This document shows, piece by piece, positions 38,283 through 48,009 of a stretch of 64,000 nucleotides of DNA. Under the pieces are notes generated by a model. That model had not been told where the DNA came from. It saw nothing but the letters and a program-made list of their open reading frames with translations, and did no database searches. Numbering within the stretch: the stretch's first letter is position 1; the number at the start of each line of letters is the position of its first letter. Source of the stretch: Acinetobacter venetianus RAG-1 = CIP 110063 (lineage in GTDB: Bacteria > Pseudomonadota > Gammaproteobacteria > Pseudomonadales > Moraxellaceae); contig NZ_KB849558.1 in the NCBI RefSeq assembly GCF_000368585.1, positions 62,001-126,000 on the forward strand. The letters run 5' to 3'. A program made the position numbers and the translations under genes.

Positions 38283-40292
38283 ATGTCCAATAAATTAGCT
38301 CGTCAATCACTACTCGCCATTTCTGTTCTTGGTAATATGATTGCAATCGCAAATGCGAACGACACTCAGACAAACGAAGTTACTCAACTAGAAAAAATTG
38401 TGATCACAGCAAGTGGCTTTGAGCAAGATATTAAAAAAGCTGCTGCTTCTATTTCAGTTCTCACACAAGAAGAAATTAATAAAAAAGCTTATCGCGATGT
38501 CACTGATGCATTGAAAGATGTACCTGGGGTTGTGGTAACAGGCGGTGGAAGTTCAAGTGATATTAGTATCCGTGGTATGGGGAGTGCTTACACAGTCATC
38601 ATGGTTGATGGAAAAAAAGTAAACACGCGTTCTGTAAGACCAAATAGTGATAACTCTGGAATTGAACAGGGATGGTTACCTAATATTGGTGCGATTGAGC
38701 GAATTGAAGTGATTCGTGGTCCAATGTCAGGCTTATATGGTTCTGATGCCATGGGCGGGGTAATTAACATTATTACCAAGAAAAATACCAATGAATGGAC
38801 TGGATCAATTAAGCTAGATACGACATTACAAGAAAACTCAAAATCAGGAAATATTTATCAAACCAATGCATATATTGCAGGCCCTTTAATTGCAAATCTT
38901 TTATCTTTCAAGGCCAATGGTTTATATTCGCAACGTGATGAAGATGAAATTTATGGGGGTTATAGTGAGCAAAAAATTCGTGCAGGTGGGGCAGCATTAA
39001 CACTTACGCCAAATGATCAACATACTTTTGATTTGGAATATCAACGTTCAATTCAAAATCGTGATGCAACGGTTGGCAACAGTATTTCGCCAATTCAAAC
39101 AGGCAGAAATCCACCAGTAAACTCACTCACAGATTATTACCGTACAGAATACAGTTTGACACACCGTGGTACACTTGGTGCAGTGGAAACACATTCTTAT
39201 ATTCAACGTGAGGAAAATGAAAATCCATCACGTAATATGGAAGCGATTAATACGACATTTAATACAATCAATAAAATTAATTTTGATCGTCACAGTCTCA
39301 GCTTTGGTGGGATGTATTTAAAAGAAGAATTAGAAGATAAGGGCAATCAATTAAGCATCGGTGGTTCTACACCTGTTTCTAGCTTAGATCGTTATAGCTG
39401 GGCTCTATTTGCTGAAAATGCATGGAACATTGTGGATGATTTCACTTTGACAACTTCATTACGTCTAGATGAAGACGAGAAATTTGGTGATCATTGGAGT
39501 CCAAAGGTTTATGGCGTTTGGGGTTTAAATGATAACTGGGTGATCAAAGGTGGTGTATCTACAGGTTATAAAACACCAGCATTGCGTGCAACTGTTGCTG
39601 AATGGGGACAAGCAACAGGCGGCGGACAAAGTAAGGGAGTTATTGTCGGTAATCCTGATCTAAAACCAGAGAAAAGTGTGAACTATGAAGTGTCATTTAA
39701 TTGGGATAATTTAGATAACTTAAATGCTGGGCTAACATTATTTAATAGTGAGTTTAAAGATAAGATCACTGAAGTTAGAACTTGTCAGGGTGAAAATGTT
39801 GGTGCGTTAGAGTGCGATTGGTTAGGTGAAAAATTTGACTTTGTCAGCTTACGTGAGAATGTTGATAAAGCGAGCATGCGTGGTGCGGAAGTAACGTTTG
39901 GTTGGCAGGCTCTGCCAAATGTAAATGTATCTGCAAATTATACCTTCACGGATACAGAGCAAAAAAGTGGTATCAATAAAGGAAAACCTTTAAATGAAAT
40001 GCCAAAGCATATGTTCAATACAACTGCTGACTGGGAAATTAATGATCAATTCTCAAGCTGGGGACGTGTCAACTATCGCAGTAAAACATCTGATTATTTG
40101 AGTCGTACCGCAATGGCAAAAGGTAAACCTGCTTATACGATGGTTGATGTTGGATTGAACTATAAGCCAACACAAAACATCGCAGTTGCAGCAGGTGTTT
40201 ATAATTTATTTGACAAAGAGATTGATAAAGATACCTATAACTATGTTTTAGATGGTCGTCGTTATAATATCGGTGTGACTTATAGCTTCTAA
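38283..40292 (+). CDS. TonB-dependent outer-membrane receptor (FepA/CirA-like)
   Basis: Imports a ferric chelate, probably a catecholate siderophore. The 669-residue precursor starts at the ATG at 38283 after AGGTGGGAAT, with a signal peptide ending near IANAND. A TonB box-like EKIVITASG follows, then a plug with SSSDISIRGMGSAYTVIMVDG and IERIEVIRGPMSGLYGSDAMGGVINIITK, and the barrel ending NIGVTYSF. The plug is close to FepA, CirA and IrgA types. No biosynthesis genes nearby; the ligand is inferred only from class. Confidence 0.92.
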   Translation: MSNKLARQSLLAISVLGNMIAIANANDTQTNEVTQLEKIVITASGFEQDIKKAAASISVLTQEEINKKAYRDVTDALKDVPGVVVTGGGSSSDISIRGMGSAYTVIMVDGKKVNTRSVRPNSDNSGIEQGWLPNIGAIERIEVIRGPMSGLYGSDAMGGVINIITKKNTNEWTGSIKLDTTLQENSKSGNIYQTNAYIAGPLIANLLSFKANGLYSQRDEDEIYGGYSEQKIRAGGAALTLTPNDQHTFDLEYQRSIQNRDATVGNSISPIQTGRNPPVNSLTDYYRTEYSLTHRGTLGAVETHSYIQREENENPSRNMEAINTTFNTINKINFDRHSLSFGGMYLKEELEDKGNQLSIGGSTPVSSLDRYSWALFAENAWNIVDDFTLTTSLRLDEDEKFGDHWSPKVYGVWGLNDNWVIKGGVSTGYKTPALRATVAEWGQATGGGQSKGVIVGNPDLKPEKSVNYEVSFNWDNLDNLNAGLTLFNSEFKDKITEVRTCQGENVGALECDWLGEKFDFVSLRENVDKASMRGAEVTFGWQALPNVNVSANYTFTDTEQKSGINKGKPLNEMPKHMFNTTADWEINDQFSSWGRVNYRSKTSDYLSRTAMAKGKPAYTMVDVGLNYKPTQNIAVAAGVYNLFDKEIDKDTYNYVLDGRRYNIGVTYSF

Positions 40293-40300
40293 GTTGATTG

Positions 40301-40336
40301 CAAGAAAGGTAAGGTGAATTTGCCTTATCTTTCTTG
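40301..40336. terminator. shared terminator overlapping a stop codon
   Basis: CAAGAAAGGTAAGG pairs with CCTTATCTTTCTTG (one mismatch) and is followed by TTTT. The right arm contains the stop codon and last residues of the convergent gene at 40325. Confidence 0.75.
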
Positions 40337-41332
40337 TTTTAAAATACTCATCACTTGTTCAGAATAATAAAACTTTTCTAAATAAGAACGTGCTCGTTCT
40401 CTTAAATAATCTGTTTCAATCACTTGCTTTAAAACTGGTGCTAATAATTTGCTTAGCTCATTTTGAATTAAGTCTTCATCAATATTGAGATCACGTAACA
40501 GCAGATCAAAGCTTCGCTCTTGATTGCGTGCATACCATGCATAAACACCGTCATGGACTTGCTGTTTTAAATACGGTGTTTGACGAATATGCTCCCAAAT
40601 TTCATGTCCCATACCTACGGTTTTGGGTAAATCCTGAACTTCTAAATAATTACGTAAAACTGATAATGGCATGACTTTAATTTTATGCCAAAGATTTGCC
40701 TGAAAATGATATAGTTTTTCATCATTAAAGTGTTGATTTAAAACATTTTCACTCATTTGGCTAATCTTCAAAATGTTCTTTTGTAAATAATGCCCGATAG
40801 TATCATTTAGGTTTGAGTCAGTGACTGTTTCTAAAACAGATTTTCCCATTTTCATAAAGTGACCCACACCAGGTACACGTTTAGAGATAACAGAGTTATC
40901 TAAATAATCCTGAATTGAGTGTTGGATCAGTTGAGTTACTAATGCTGAGAACGCAGGATTATTGACAATGGTTTTAATGAGCCGTTGACGATGACCACTT
41001 TTACTCGCAACGTATTGCGCGATTGAATCAATGGTCAGTACTGGAATCACATCTTCGATTGTAGTTTGATCGTTTAAAGGATGAATTAAAGCAAATCGGA
41101 TATGTTCCGAAATCTGTTCGATTAAAAAAGAACTCGCAGGTGTCGCTAAAATTTGTTTTTCGATCAGATCAATAATCTGTTCAAATGACCAAATATGCTG
41201 AAGTTGTTGTAAGCGTAACCAATGATAGAACTGCTTAAACTCATGTTGAATGGTTTCCGCTTGTGCAAATTCATGATCTAAAAAATCAAGTTGTGCATCA
41301 ATCAATTGTTCTATCATTGGATGTTTAGACAT
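40325..41332 (-). CDS. conserved hypothetical protein, 335 residues, helical
   Basis: I do not recognise the family. The protein is almost entirely alpha-helical by composition, with many Gln, Leu and His, and lacks a signal peptide and clear membrane helices. A short Gly-containing stretch VPGVGHFMKMGKS near 155 may be a membrane-associating loop. It starts 23 bp after the hydrolase gene stop on the same strand, so the two are likely an operon, hydrolase first. Its 3' end is inside a shared terminator. Confidence 0.7.
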   Translation of the reverse strand: MSKHPMIEQLIDAQLDFLDHEFAQAETIQHEFKQFYHWLRLQQLQHIWSFEQIIDLIEKQILATPASSFLIEQISEHIRFALIHPLNDQTTIEDVIPVLTIDSIAQYVASKSGHRQRLIKTIVNNPAFSALVTQLIQHSIQDYLDNSVISKRVPGVGHFMKMGKSVLETVTDSNLNDTIGHYLQKNILKISQMSENVLNQHFNDEKLYHFQANLWHKIKVMPLSVLRNYLEVQDLPKTVGMGHEIWEHIRQTPYLKQQVHDGVYAWYARNQERSFDLLLRDLNIDEDLIQNELSKLLAPVLKQVIETDYLRERARSYLEKFYYSEQVMSILKQER

Positions 41333-41355
41333 AAAAGCTCAGATAATGATTTAAA

Positions 41356-42372
41356 TTATGGTGATGGTGCAGTTGCAGGTTTTTGAGCCTGAATCTTGCT
41401 TAAAAATGGTAAATATTGCTGAACCACCAATTGATCTGCTTCTAAGATTGGCATGTGACCAACATTATCCAGAATCACTGGGGTCTGTGCATTTTTCAGC
41501 AGGGATTTTAACTCAGGTGCTACTTCAACATTAATAATTTTATCTTGTTTACCCCATAAAATCAGCGTTGGGGCATCAATTGATTTCGCAAGTAAAGCAA
41601 AAGAGTCAGGTGTAAAGAGCTTATTGAGTGCAATAATTTGATCAACCATCTTTTGTGTTTCTTCAACTTGCCCAATCATCATTTTTTCTTGTGCTTGCGC
41701 AATTTCTTTTGGAATGAATGGTGGTGAGTACATCGCTTGTTGCATTAAGTAATTAAAATCACCTTTCTTGCTCACGATCATATTTTTCACTTGAGCTGGA
41801 TCTTTTAGGTAAGGTGTGGTCGCTGACTTATAAACACCTGCGGCATCGATTAAAAACAGGCTTTTCGTTTCGAATGGATACTGACCAGCGTAGAGCATTG
41901 CAATTGAGCCACCTAAAGAATGTCCTGCGATATGAGCTGGGCCTGTAAGATTTGCAGCTTCAATAAAACGACGTAATTTTTCTGTGACGTTTGGAACGGA
42001 ATAATCAAATTCTTTAGGGACTTTTGTTTCACCACTGGCAGGCAGATCAGGAATGATCACATGATAATTTGCCGTTAAAGCATGTGCCACACGATTCCAG
42101 TTATCACGACTTCCAGCTAAGCCGTGAATTAGAATCACAATTGGCTTACCAGCTTGTCCACCTTCACTATATGACCACGTAATATCACCAACTTTTAAAG
42201 TTTTGGTTTGTAAGCCTGCCCAAGCACGTTCTTGTTGTAATAAATTTTGAAAACTCATTTCAATTTCAGCAGCTTGTGTGGTTTGAATTGCCATCGCCCC
42301 AAGGCTACAACTGAGTAAAAAAGCTGTAAATGTTTTACGAAATGGTATCGGTAATAGAGTATTCATCATCAT
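41356..42372 (-). CDS. exported alpha/beta hydrolase (lipase/esterase-like)
   Basis: A 338-residue hydrolase with a signal peptide (to about TTQAAE), hence periplasmic or secreted. The oxyanion region HGLAGSRDNW, nucleophile elbow GHSLGG, Asp in LWGKQDKI and His in VGHMPILEA form a complete catalytic triad. Similar enzymes in Acinetobacter are annotated as lipases or esterases; the substrate cannot be read. AAGGATAGAACA precedes the first ATG at 42372. The downstream helical protein is probably in the same operon, though it does not resemble a known lipase foldase. Confidence 0.87.
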   Translation of the reverse strand: MMMNTLLPIPFRKTFTAFLLSCSLGAMAIQTTQAAEIEMSFQNLLQQERAWAGLQTKTLKVGDITWSYSEGGQAGKPIVILIHGLAGSRDNWNRVAHALTANYHVIIPDLPASGETKVPKEFDYSVPNVTEKLRRFIEAANLTGPAHIAGHSLGGSIAMLYAGQYPFETKSLFLIDAAGVYKSATTPYLKDPAQVKNMIVSKKGDFNYLMQQAMYSPPFIPKEIAQAQEKMMIGQVEETQKMVDQIIALNKLFTPDSFALLAKSIDAPTLILWGKQDKIINVEVAPELKSLLKNAQTPVILDNVGHMPILEADQLVVQQYLPFLSKIQAQKPATAPSP

Positions 42373-42593
42373 TGTTCTATCCTTGATTTATTTTTAAACC
42401 AATTGATTATTGTTGAAGTTTCCAGCTGAGTCATTTGCATAATCTACAAGGGTCTGGAAATTCTTGCCAATGAAATGAGTAAATTTCCACTATTTCCTTG
42501 ATGAAAACGACAGCCTTTAACTTGAGAGTTTTTATTTTTGTCAGTGACTTTCGAACATGTCCACATTAAACTATTTTTTCATGTCAATCATAG

Positions 42594-43220
42594 ATGGATT
42601 TAAGCATGCTCACCGCCCAAGAAACGCTAGAACGATTAAAAGCAGGTAATGCCCGTTTTGTGAAAGGGGAAGCAACCCAACAGAAACTACTCTCTCACCA
42701 AGAGCGCGCCGAAATGGCCAGTGAACAAAATCCCTTTGCAATTGTTTTAGGATGTTCAGATTCTCGAGTACCAGCTGAAATGGTATTTGACCAAGGGTTA
42801 GGGGATTTATTCGTTATTCGTGTTGCGGGCAATGTTGTTGCGCCATCGCAAGTCGGAAGTGTTGAGTTCGCAGCTGAGCGTTATGATTGCGCCGTTGTTG
42901 TTGTATTGGGTCATAGCCACTGTGGTGCGATTCAAGCAACGATTGATACCTTAAAAAATCCAGATCAACCACCATCGTCAAATCTAATGTCGATTGTCAA
43001 TCGTGTGCGTCCTTCTGTCGAAATTTTAATGCAGACTGAATTAAAGGATGATTTGAAAAAATTGTCTGCACATGCTGTTCGTTCAAATGTATTTGCATCT
43101 GTGAATCAATTACGTCACGGCTCAGCAGTGCTTGAAAGCTTGATTGAAAAAGGCAAATTGATTGTAGTGGGTGCTGAGTATTCTTTAGAAACTGGTGAAG
43201 TGATTTTTTTTGATTTCTAA
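42594..43220 (+). CDS. beta-class carbonic anhydrase
   Basis: Interconverts CO2 and bicarbonate with a zinc centre. The 208-residue protein carries the zinc ligands in GCSDSRVPAE and GHSHCGAI and the conserved dimer-strand motif DLFVIRVAGN. No signal peptide, so cytoplasmic, supplying bicarbonate for carboxylations. ATG at 42594 is accepted although the ribosome site is weak; a second ATG at 42606 is possible. It converges on tesA with a shared terminator that reaches into the tesA stop codon. Confidence 0.95.
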   Translation: MDLSMLTAQETLERLKAGNARFVKGEATQQKLLSHQERAEMASEQNPFAIVLGCSDSRVPAEMVFDQGLGDLFVIRVAGNVVAPSQVGSVEFAAERYDCAVVVVLGHSHCGAIQATIDTLKNPDQPPSSNLMSIVNRVRPSVEILMQTELKDDLKKLSAHAVRSNVFASVNQLRHGSAVLESLIEKGKLIVVGAEYSLETGEVIFFDF

Positions 43221-43240
43221 CGACTCATATATTTCGTCAT

Positions 43241-43265
43241 AAAAGGTGCTTATAAAGCACCTTTT
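43241..43265. terminator. shared terminator overlapping tesA stop
   Basis: AAAAGGTGCTT pairs perfectly with AAGCACCTTTT; the tesA stop codon lies within it. Confidence 0.85.
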
Positions 43266-43879
43266 ATGTATGGGTAGGCGAGATTGAGTAGAATCGGTTG
43301 AGCTTTCGCATTCGGATGGATTTGATCGTTTTGGATCAAACTTTTATTTCCCGCTACACCTTCAAGAAAAAATGGTAAGAGCTTGATCTTATATTGCTGA
43401 CTTACAACTTTATAATTATTTTCAAAGGCAGTGCTATACGCTGTTCCATAGTTTGGTGGTATCTTCATACCAAACAGTAAAACTTTGGCTTTTTGTTTCT
43501 GACTGAGTTGTACCAATTGTGCCAAGTTTTTTTGAATCATTTGCGGTGGCTGACCGCGTAAACCATCATTACCGCCTAGTTCGATCACAACAATTTCTGG
43601 TTTATAGGTCTGTAGTAGTTTTGGCAGTCTCGCCAGCGCACCACTTGTTGTTTCTCCACTGACACTTGCATTGACCACTTTATGTTGTTTCAGATACTGT
43701 TGGTTTAAGCGTTGTTGGAGTAAATGAACCCAACCTTGTTTTGCATCAATACCATAACCTGCACTCAGGCTATCACCCAAAATTAAAATAGTCTTTGCAG
43801 AAACCAGTGTTGGTACTAAACATAGAGTGATTGTTCCAAGCGTTTTTGATACCGACAAGATAACTTTAGATATTTGCAT
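43250..43879 (-). CDS. tesA: TesA-like SGNH esterase / lysophospholipase
   Basis: Periplasmic GDSL esterase acting on acyl esters, thioesters and lysophospholipids. The 209-residue precursor has a signal peptide to about VSAKT. The four SGNH blocks are present: GDSLSAGYG (Ser), the Gly in SVSGETT, GGNDGLRG (Asn) and the Asp-His pair in NDQIHPNAKAQ. It is divergent from the adjacent ABC transporter genes, the same layout as tesA-ybbA-ybbP in E. coli, hinting at shared work on lipids or lipoproteins. Confidence 0.93.
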   Translation of the reverse strand: MQISKVILSVSKTLGTITLCLVPTLVSAKTILILGDSLSAGYGIDAKQGWVHLLQQRLNQQYLKQHKVVNASVSGETTSGALARLPKLLQTYKPEIVVIELGGNDGLRGQPPQMIQKNLAQLVQLSQKQKAKVLLFGMKIPPNYGTAYSTAFENNYKVVSQQYKIKLLPFFLEGVAGNKSLIQNDQIHPNAKAQPILLNLAYPYIKGAL

Positions 43880-43915
43880 AGCACTTCAAATTTGTCCTAA
43901 AGGATACGTGACATC

Positions 43916-44620
43916 ATGCCACAAGCGATTATTTCTGCCCAAAAAGTTACACAAAATATTCAAATTAATCAGCAAAATCTAACCATCTTAAAAGAGATTG
44001 ATTTAGAGATTTATGCAGGTGAGCAAATTGCCATTACAGGACGTTCAGGTTCAGGGAAATCGACTTTACTCGGTATTTTAGCAACACTAGATCGTCCGAG
44101 TGACGGTGAATTATGGGTGTGTGGAAAGGCTGTGCATTCGTTGACTGAAGAGCAACGAGCGCAGGTTCGCTTGGAGAATATTGGTTTTGTTTTCCAATCA
44201 TTTCAATTGTTGCCCCAGCTTAGCGCATTGGAAAATGTGATGTTACCTTTGCGTCTACAGCCTAATTTTCATTTTAAACAAGCTGAGCAAAAGGCTTTGG
44301 CTTGGTTAGAGCGAGTTGGATTAAGTCGTCAGGCTCAACAAACACCTAAAGTCTTATCGGGTGGTGAGCAACAACGCGTTGCCATTGCACGAGCATTGAT
44401 TGCTGAGCCAAAAATTATTTTTGCAGATGAACCTACAGGCAACTTGGATGGGCAAACAGCGGAAGAAATTGAACAACTATTATTTGATTTAAATCGTGAG
44501 TTGGGCACGACTTTAGTGCTGGTAACACATGATCAAAATTTAGCAGCGCTGTGTCAACGTCATGTCAAACTTGTGGATGGTCAGATTCAAGAAATTGTAA
44601 AGGCTGAGGAGAGAATATGA
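43916..44620 (+). CDS. ybbA: ABC transporter ATPase (YbbA/LolD-like)
   Basis: ATPase of a type VII (MacB/FtsX-like) ABC system. The 234-residue protein has Walker A GRSGSGKSTLL, Q-loop FVFQSFQLLP, signature LSGGEQQRVAIARAL, Walker B IIFADEPTG and H-loop VTHDQ. It overlaps the permease gene by 4 bp and is divergent from tesA by 36 bp, matching the E. coli YbbA-YbbP arrangement. Such systems move or extract hydrophobic molecules across the envelope; the substrate here is unknown. Confidence 0.92.
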   Translation: MPQAIISAQKVTQNIQINQQNLTILKEIDLEIYAGEQIAITGRSGSGKSTLLGILATLDRPSDGELWVCGKAVHSLTEEQRAQVRLENIGFVFQSFQLLPQLSALENVMLPLRLQPNFHFKQAEQKALAWLERVGLSRQAQQTPKVLSGGEQQRVAIARALIAEPKIIFADEPTGNLDGQTAEEIEQLLFDLNRELGTTLVLVTHDQNLAALCQRHVKLVDGQIQEIVKAEERI

Positions 44621-47100
44621 ACTCGATCCTGAAACCTTTACTGTTACAAAGCTTTCGCACAGGTGGTTTATATTTACTGATCATTGCACTGTCATTGGCT
44701 ATTAGTGCGACAACCGCTTTAAAGTTCAGTAATACTCAAGTTCAGAATGCAGTAACGCTTCAAGCTGCTGAAATGCTGGGTGCGGATCTCGTTCTATCTG
44801 ATAATCAACCGATTCAAGAAAATTGGCATGAACAGGCAAAAAAACTCAATTTAAAACAGGCTTCGGTCACGCTGTTTGGTTCAATGGCGCATACTCAAGA
44901 TCAATTTGTCATGGTGAATGTCAAAGCCATTGATGGCGCTTTTCCGCTTCGTGGGCAGCTTGAGATTGCACCAAAAGCTCAGCAAATAAAACAAGGAGAG
45001 GTGTGGCTGAGTCCCCGTGCGATGGATCTTCTCGGCGTTAAATTGGAGGATAATGTTGCAATTGCTGATGGCGAGTTTAAAGTCACAGGTCTCATTGAAC
45101 ATGATTCAAATCAAGAGCTTGGGTTCTCAGGTTTTTCTCCAACCGTGATTATTCATCAAGCTGATATTTCTAAAACTAATGCAATTCAAGTTGGTAGTCG
45201 TATCGAATATCGCTTATTGATGGCTGGAGAACCAAATGCTGTCGATGTTTATAAGAAGATATTTAAGCAACAAATTGACCCTGAATCCGATAATCAAAAA
45301 GTAGAGTCACAAGCAGAAGCAGCCGAACAAACATCACTTAAGTTACGAGATGCAAGTCAATCCAATACAAGATTGATGAAGCCCATAGAGAATTTAGATA
45401 CTTTTCTACAGCTTGCCAATCTTTTGACGATCCTGCTATGTGGTATTGCGATTGCTTTAACGAGCCAGCGTTATGTACAACAAAATCAAGATCATATTGC
45501 ACTGATGCGCTGTTTAGGCGCGAGTAAGAGTCAGATTTTATCGGCTTACATTATTTTGCTTGGGATTGTGAGTTTGATTTCGATTGCACTTGGTAGTTTG
45601 ATTGGGATTGGATTGGGATATGGATTGTTGCAGTTAATGCTACAGTTGATTCCTCAATTGCAGCTGAGCTTTGCGCTAAGTGATTTACTCATGGCTTTGC
45701 CTATCGCCATTTTTACCAGTGTAATGGTGTTGATCGGTTTTATTCTGCCAAGTATTTGGGAGCTGTTAAACACTCCGCCTATTCGAGTCATTCGTCAACA
45801 AGAACGTTCTCGTAAGTCCTATGTGGCGATGTTCGCTGTGGGGATTTCTAGTCTTATCATTTTTAGTTTGGTGTTAAGCGATAATTTAAAGTTAAGCCTT
45901 TTGGTTTTAGTGGCGATTCTTGTGCTATGTACTGTGCTTTTTGCGATGATCTGGTTGCTGTTAAAAGCCATTAAACGATTAAAGCATCCTTTGTCAGCTT
46001 ATGTACGTATACCGCATCAAACAGCTTTACAAATCACGGCATTAGCACTTGGTTTAAGCTTAATTACAGTGCTGAGCGTATTAAGAACAGATTTATTGCA
46101 ACGTTGGCAGCAACAATTACCAGAGGGAACGCCAAACCAATTTGTATATGGTTTACCTCCATTTGATATGCCTCAATTTAAACAACAGCTTGAGCAGAAT
46201 AACTGGTCTTCAACACCACTATATCCAAACATTCGAGGGCGATTAATTGCGAAGAATAATCAGGCATTTTCTCCTGAGTTGATTAAGCAAAATAATTCAC
46301 TTCGACGTGAATTGAATCTGACGCAAGCGAGTGCATATCCGACGGACAATGTCATTACACAAGGCAAAGCAAATTTCAGTGCGGTAGGGCAAGTTTCTGT
46401 TGAAGAAAAACTAGCCACTGAGTTAGGCATCAAAATTGGTGATCAATTACGCTTTAGCTTGCCTGAGGGGATATTAGAAGCCAAAGTAATTAATCTTCGC
46501 TCAGTGGAATGGGAAAGTTTTAGCCCCAATTTCTTCTTTATTTTCTCTCCTCAAACCATGGATGAAAATGCAGGAAGTTATTTAGGCAGTTTTTATGTTC
46601 CGACAGTCGATCAGCCAAAAATGGTACAGCTCATTCAGCAATTTTCCAATACGGTATTTATTGATGTTGGGCGGATATTGGATGAAGTTAAACGCTTGAT
46701 GAATGTATTGGTTCAGATCGTGACGGTATTGGCTGTGCTTGTTGGCATGTCAGGTGTGTTGGTTTTAATTGCCTGCTTAAATGTATTAATGGATGAGCGC
46801 CGCAAAGAGGTTGCATTATTGCGTTCATTTGGTGTCGCTAAAAATAAATTAAAGCGGATGCTCAGCTTAGAGATTGGTTTTATTGGTTTACTTGCGGGTG
46901 TTGTGGCGTGTTTATTTGCAGAAGTAATCAGTGCAATTGCAAGTTATAAGATGCAAATGGCAGTCCAATTGCATCCAGAAATTTGGTTTATTTTACCTTT
47001 AGCTATGATGCTGGTATGTACTTTAATTGGACGATATCGTCTGAGTTATTTATGCGATATTCCGCCATTACAAAGTTTAAGAGAAATCAATCAATCTTAA
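44617..47100 (+). CDS. ybbP: FtsX-like ABC permease (YbbP-like)
   Basis: An 827-residue inner-membrane permease paired with the ATPase just upstream. It has an N-terminal helix, a large periplasmic domain, a first FtsX block of helices around 260-390, further helices at about 400-455, a second periplasmic domain, and a final FtsX block with DERRKEVALLRSFGVAKNKLKR. The two-block architecture and length fit the YbbP group. Its stop codon overlaps the convergent rhomboid gene by 4 bp. The ATG at 44617 follows GAGGAGAG. Confidence 0.92.
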   Translation: MNSILKPLLLQSFRTGGLYLLIIALSLAISATTALKFSNTQVQNAVTLQAAEMLGADLVLSDNQPIQENWHEQAKKLNLKQASVTLFGSMAHTQDQFVMVNVKAIDGAFPLRGQLEIAPKAQQIKQGEVWLSPRAMDLLGVKLEDNVAIADGEFKVTGLIEHDSNQELGFSGFSPTVIIHQADISKTNAIQVGSRIEYRLLMAGEPNAVDVYKKIFKQQIDPESDNQKVESQAEAAEQTSLKLRDASQSNTRLMKPIENLDTFLQLANLLTILLCGIAIALTSQRYVQQNQDHIALMRCLGASKSQILSAYIILLGIVSLISIALGSLIGIGLGYGLLQLMLQLIPQLQLSFALSDLLMALPIAIFTSVMVLIGFILPSIWELLNTPPIRVIRQQERSRKSYVAMFAVGISSLIIFSLVLSDNLKLSLLVLVAILVLCTVLFAMIWLLLKAIKRLKHPLSAYVRIPHQTALQITALALGLSLITVLSVLRTDLLQRWQQQLPEGTPNQFVYGLPPFDMPQFKQQLEQNNWSSTPLYPNIRGRLIAKNNQAFSPELIKQNNSLRRELNLTQASAYPTDNVITQGKANFSAVGQVSVEEKLATELGIKIGDQLRFSLPEGILEAKVINLRSVEWESFSPNFFFIFSPQTMDENAGSYLGSFYVPTVDQPKMVQLIQQFSNTVFIDVGRILDEVKRLMNVLVQIVTVLAVLVGMSGVLVLIACLNVLMDERRKEVALLRSFGVAKNKLKRMLSLEIGFIGLLAGVVACLFAEVISAIASYKMQMAVQLHPEIWFILPLAMMLVCTLIGRYRLSYLCDIPPLQSLREINQS

Positions 47101-47903
47101 AAAGTCAGTTGATTTTGACGCAGAATCTCATCCCATAATGGGGTGAGACCTGTACTTAACTGCGTACAATAAAAATAAAATCCAGCAAGTAATACGCTAC
47201 ACAGAACCAGTGCAATCATTTGTATAGCAACTTTACGTTGGGTCTTTTGAGCGAAATACCAAAGACTTGCAAGCAATGCCCCCATGATCATGCCGCCGAT
47301 ATGGGCTGCATTGTTAATTCCTGAAACCGTAAAACCAAAGATTAGGTTGATCGCCATCACCATAACTAGAGATTTTTTATCTAACCAAAAACGTTGTCTT
47401 GGTAATGCTGGAAATAATGAAACAGCGGTCAGTGCTGCGCCCAGCCCCATGACTGCTCCTGATGCACCTGCACTGATATGAGGGAGCAAGCTTGGGTCAA
47501 AATGTTGTAAGAGTTGATAACCGTCACGAATACTCAGATAGCTAGAAAGTACACTTCCCATCAAACCCGCAAGAAAATACATACCGATATAATAGGAACG
47601 ACCAAATAACTGCTCAGCGACACTGCCAAATATATAGAGTGCCCACATATTTAACATTAAATGGATCAATCCAAAATGGAAAAACATGCTGCTAAAAAGG
47701 CGTTCAGGCTCACCCGAAAAGGTGAGTGGTGTAAAATCAGCACCCCAAGCGATTGCATCCATAGGGGATGGGTCGGTAATATTCACACCTGTAAGGATTT
47801 GCCAACCAAATAATCCAACATTGACCGCAATTAAAATTGCAGTAAACCACCATGTTTGTATTTGCAATTTTTGATTGATTTGTGGTGGAGTCGTTTCAGT
47901 CAT
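47097..47903 (-). CDS. rhomboid-family intramembrane serine protease
   Basis: A 268-residue membrane protease with the catalytic Ser in GASGAVMGLG and His in NNAAHIGGMIMG, and HLMLNMWALYIFGSVAEQLFG as the second-helix signature. There is an extra C-terminal helix after the six-helix core. It is larger than the rhomboid at 36647 and differs in the loops, so the two are not recent duplicates. Its 3' end overlaps that of the ABC permease by 4 bp, tail to tail. Confidence 0.92.
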   Translation of the reverse strand: MTETTPPQINQKLQIQTWWFTAILIAVNVGLFGWQILTGVNITDPSPMDAIAWGADFTPLTFSGEPERLFSSMFFHFGLIHLMLNMWALYIFGSVAEQLFGRSYYIGMYFLAGLMGSVLSSYLSIRDGYQLLQHFDPSLLPHISAGASGAVMGLGAALTAVSLFPALPRQRFWLDKKSLVMVMAINLIFGFTVSGINNAAHIGGMIMGALLASLWYFAQKTQRKVAIQMIALVLCSVLLAGFYFYCTQLSTGLTPLWDEILRQNQLTF

Positions 47904-48009
47904 ATGTTTGAGCTAGCCATGAATATGAAAAATAGCTTAGCATGAATTGATGGGACGAGACATGGATCATATGTCATAACGCCGATGTCCGAAGGAGTGA
48001 AGCACTTTA

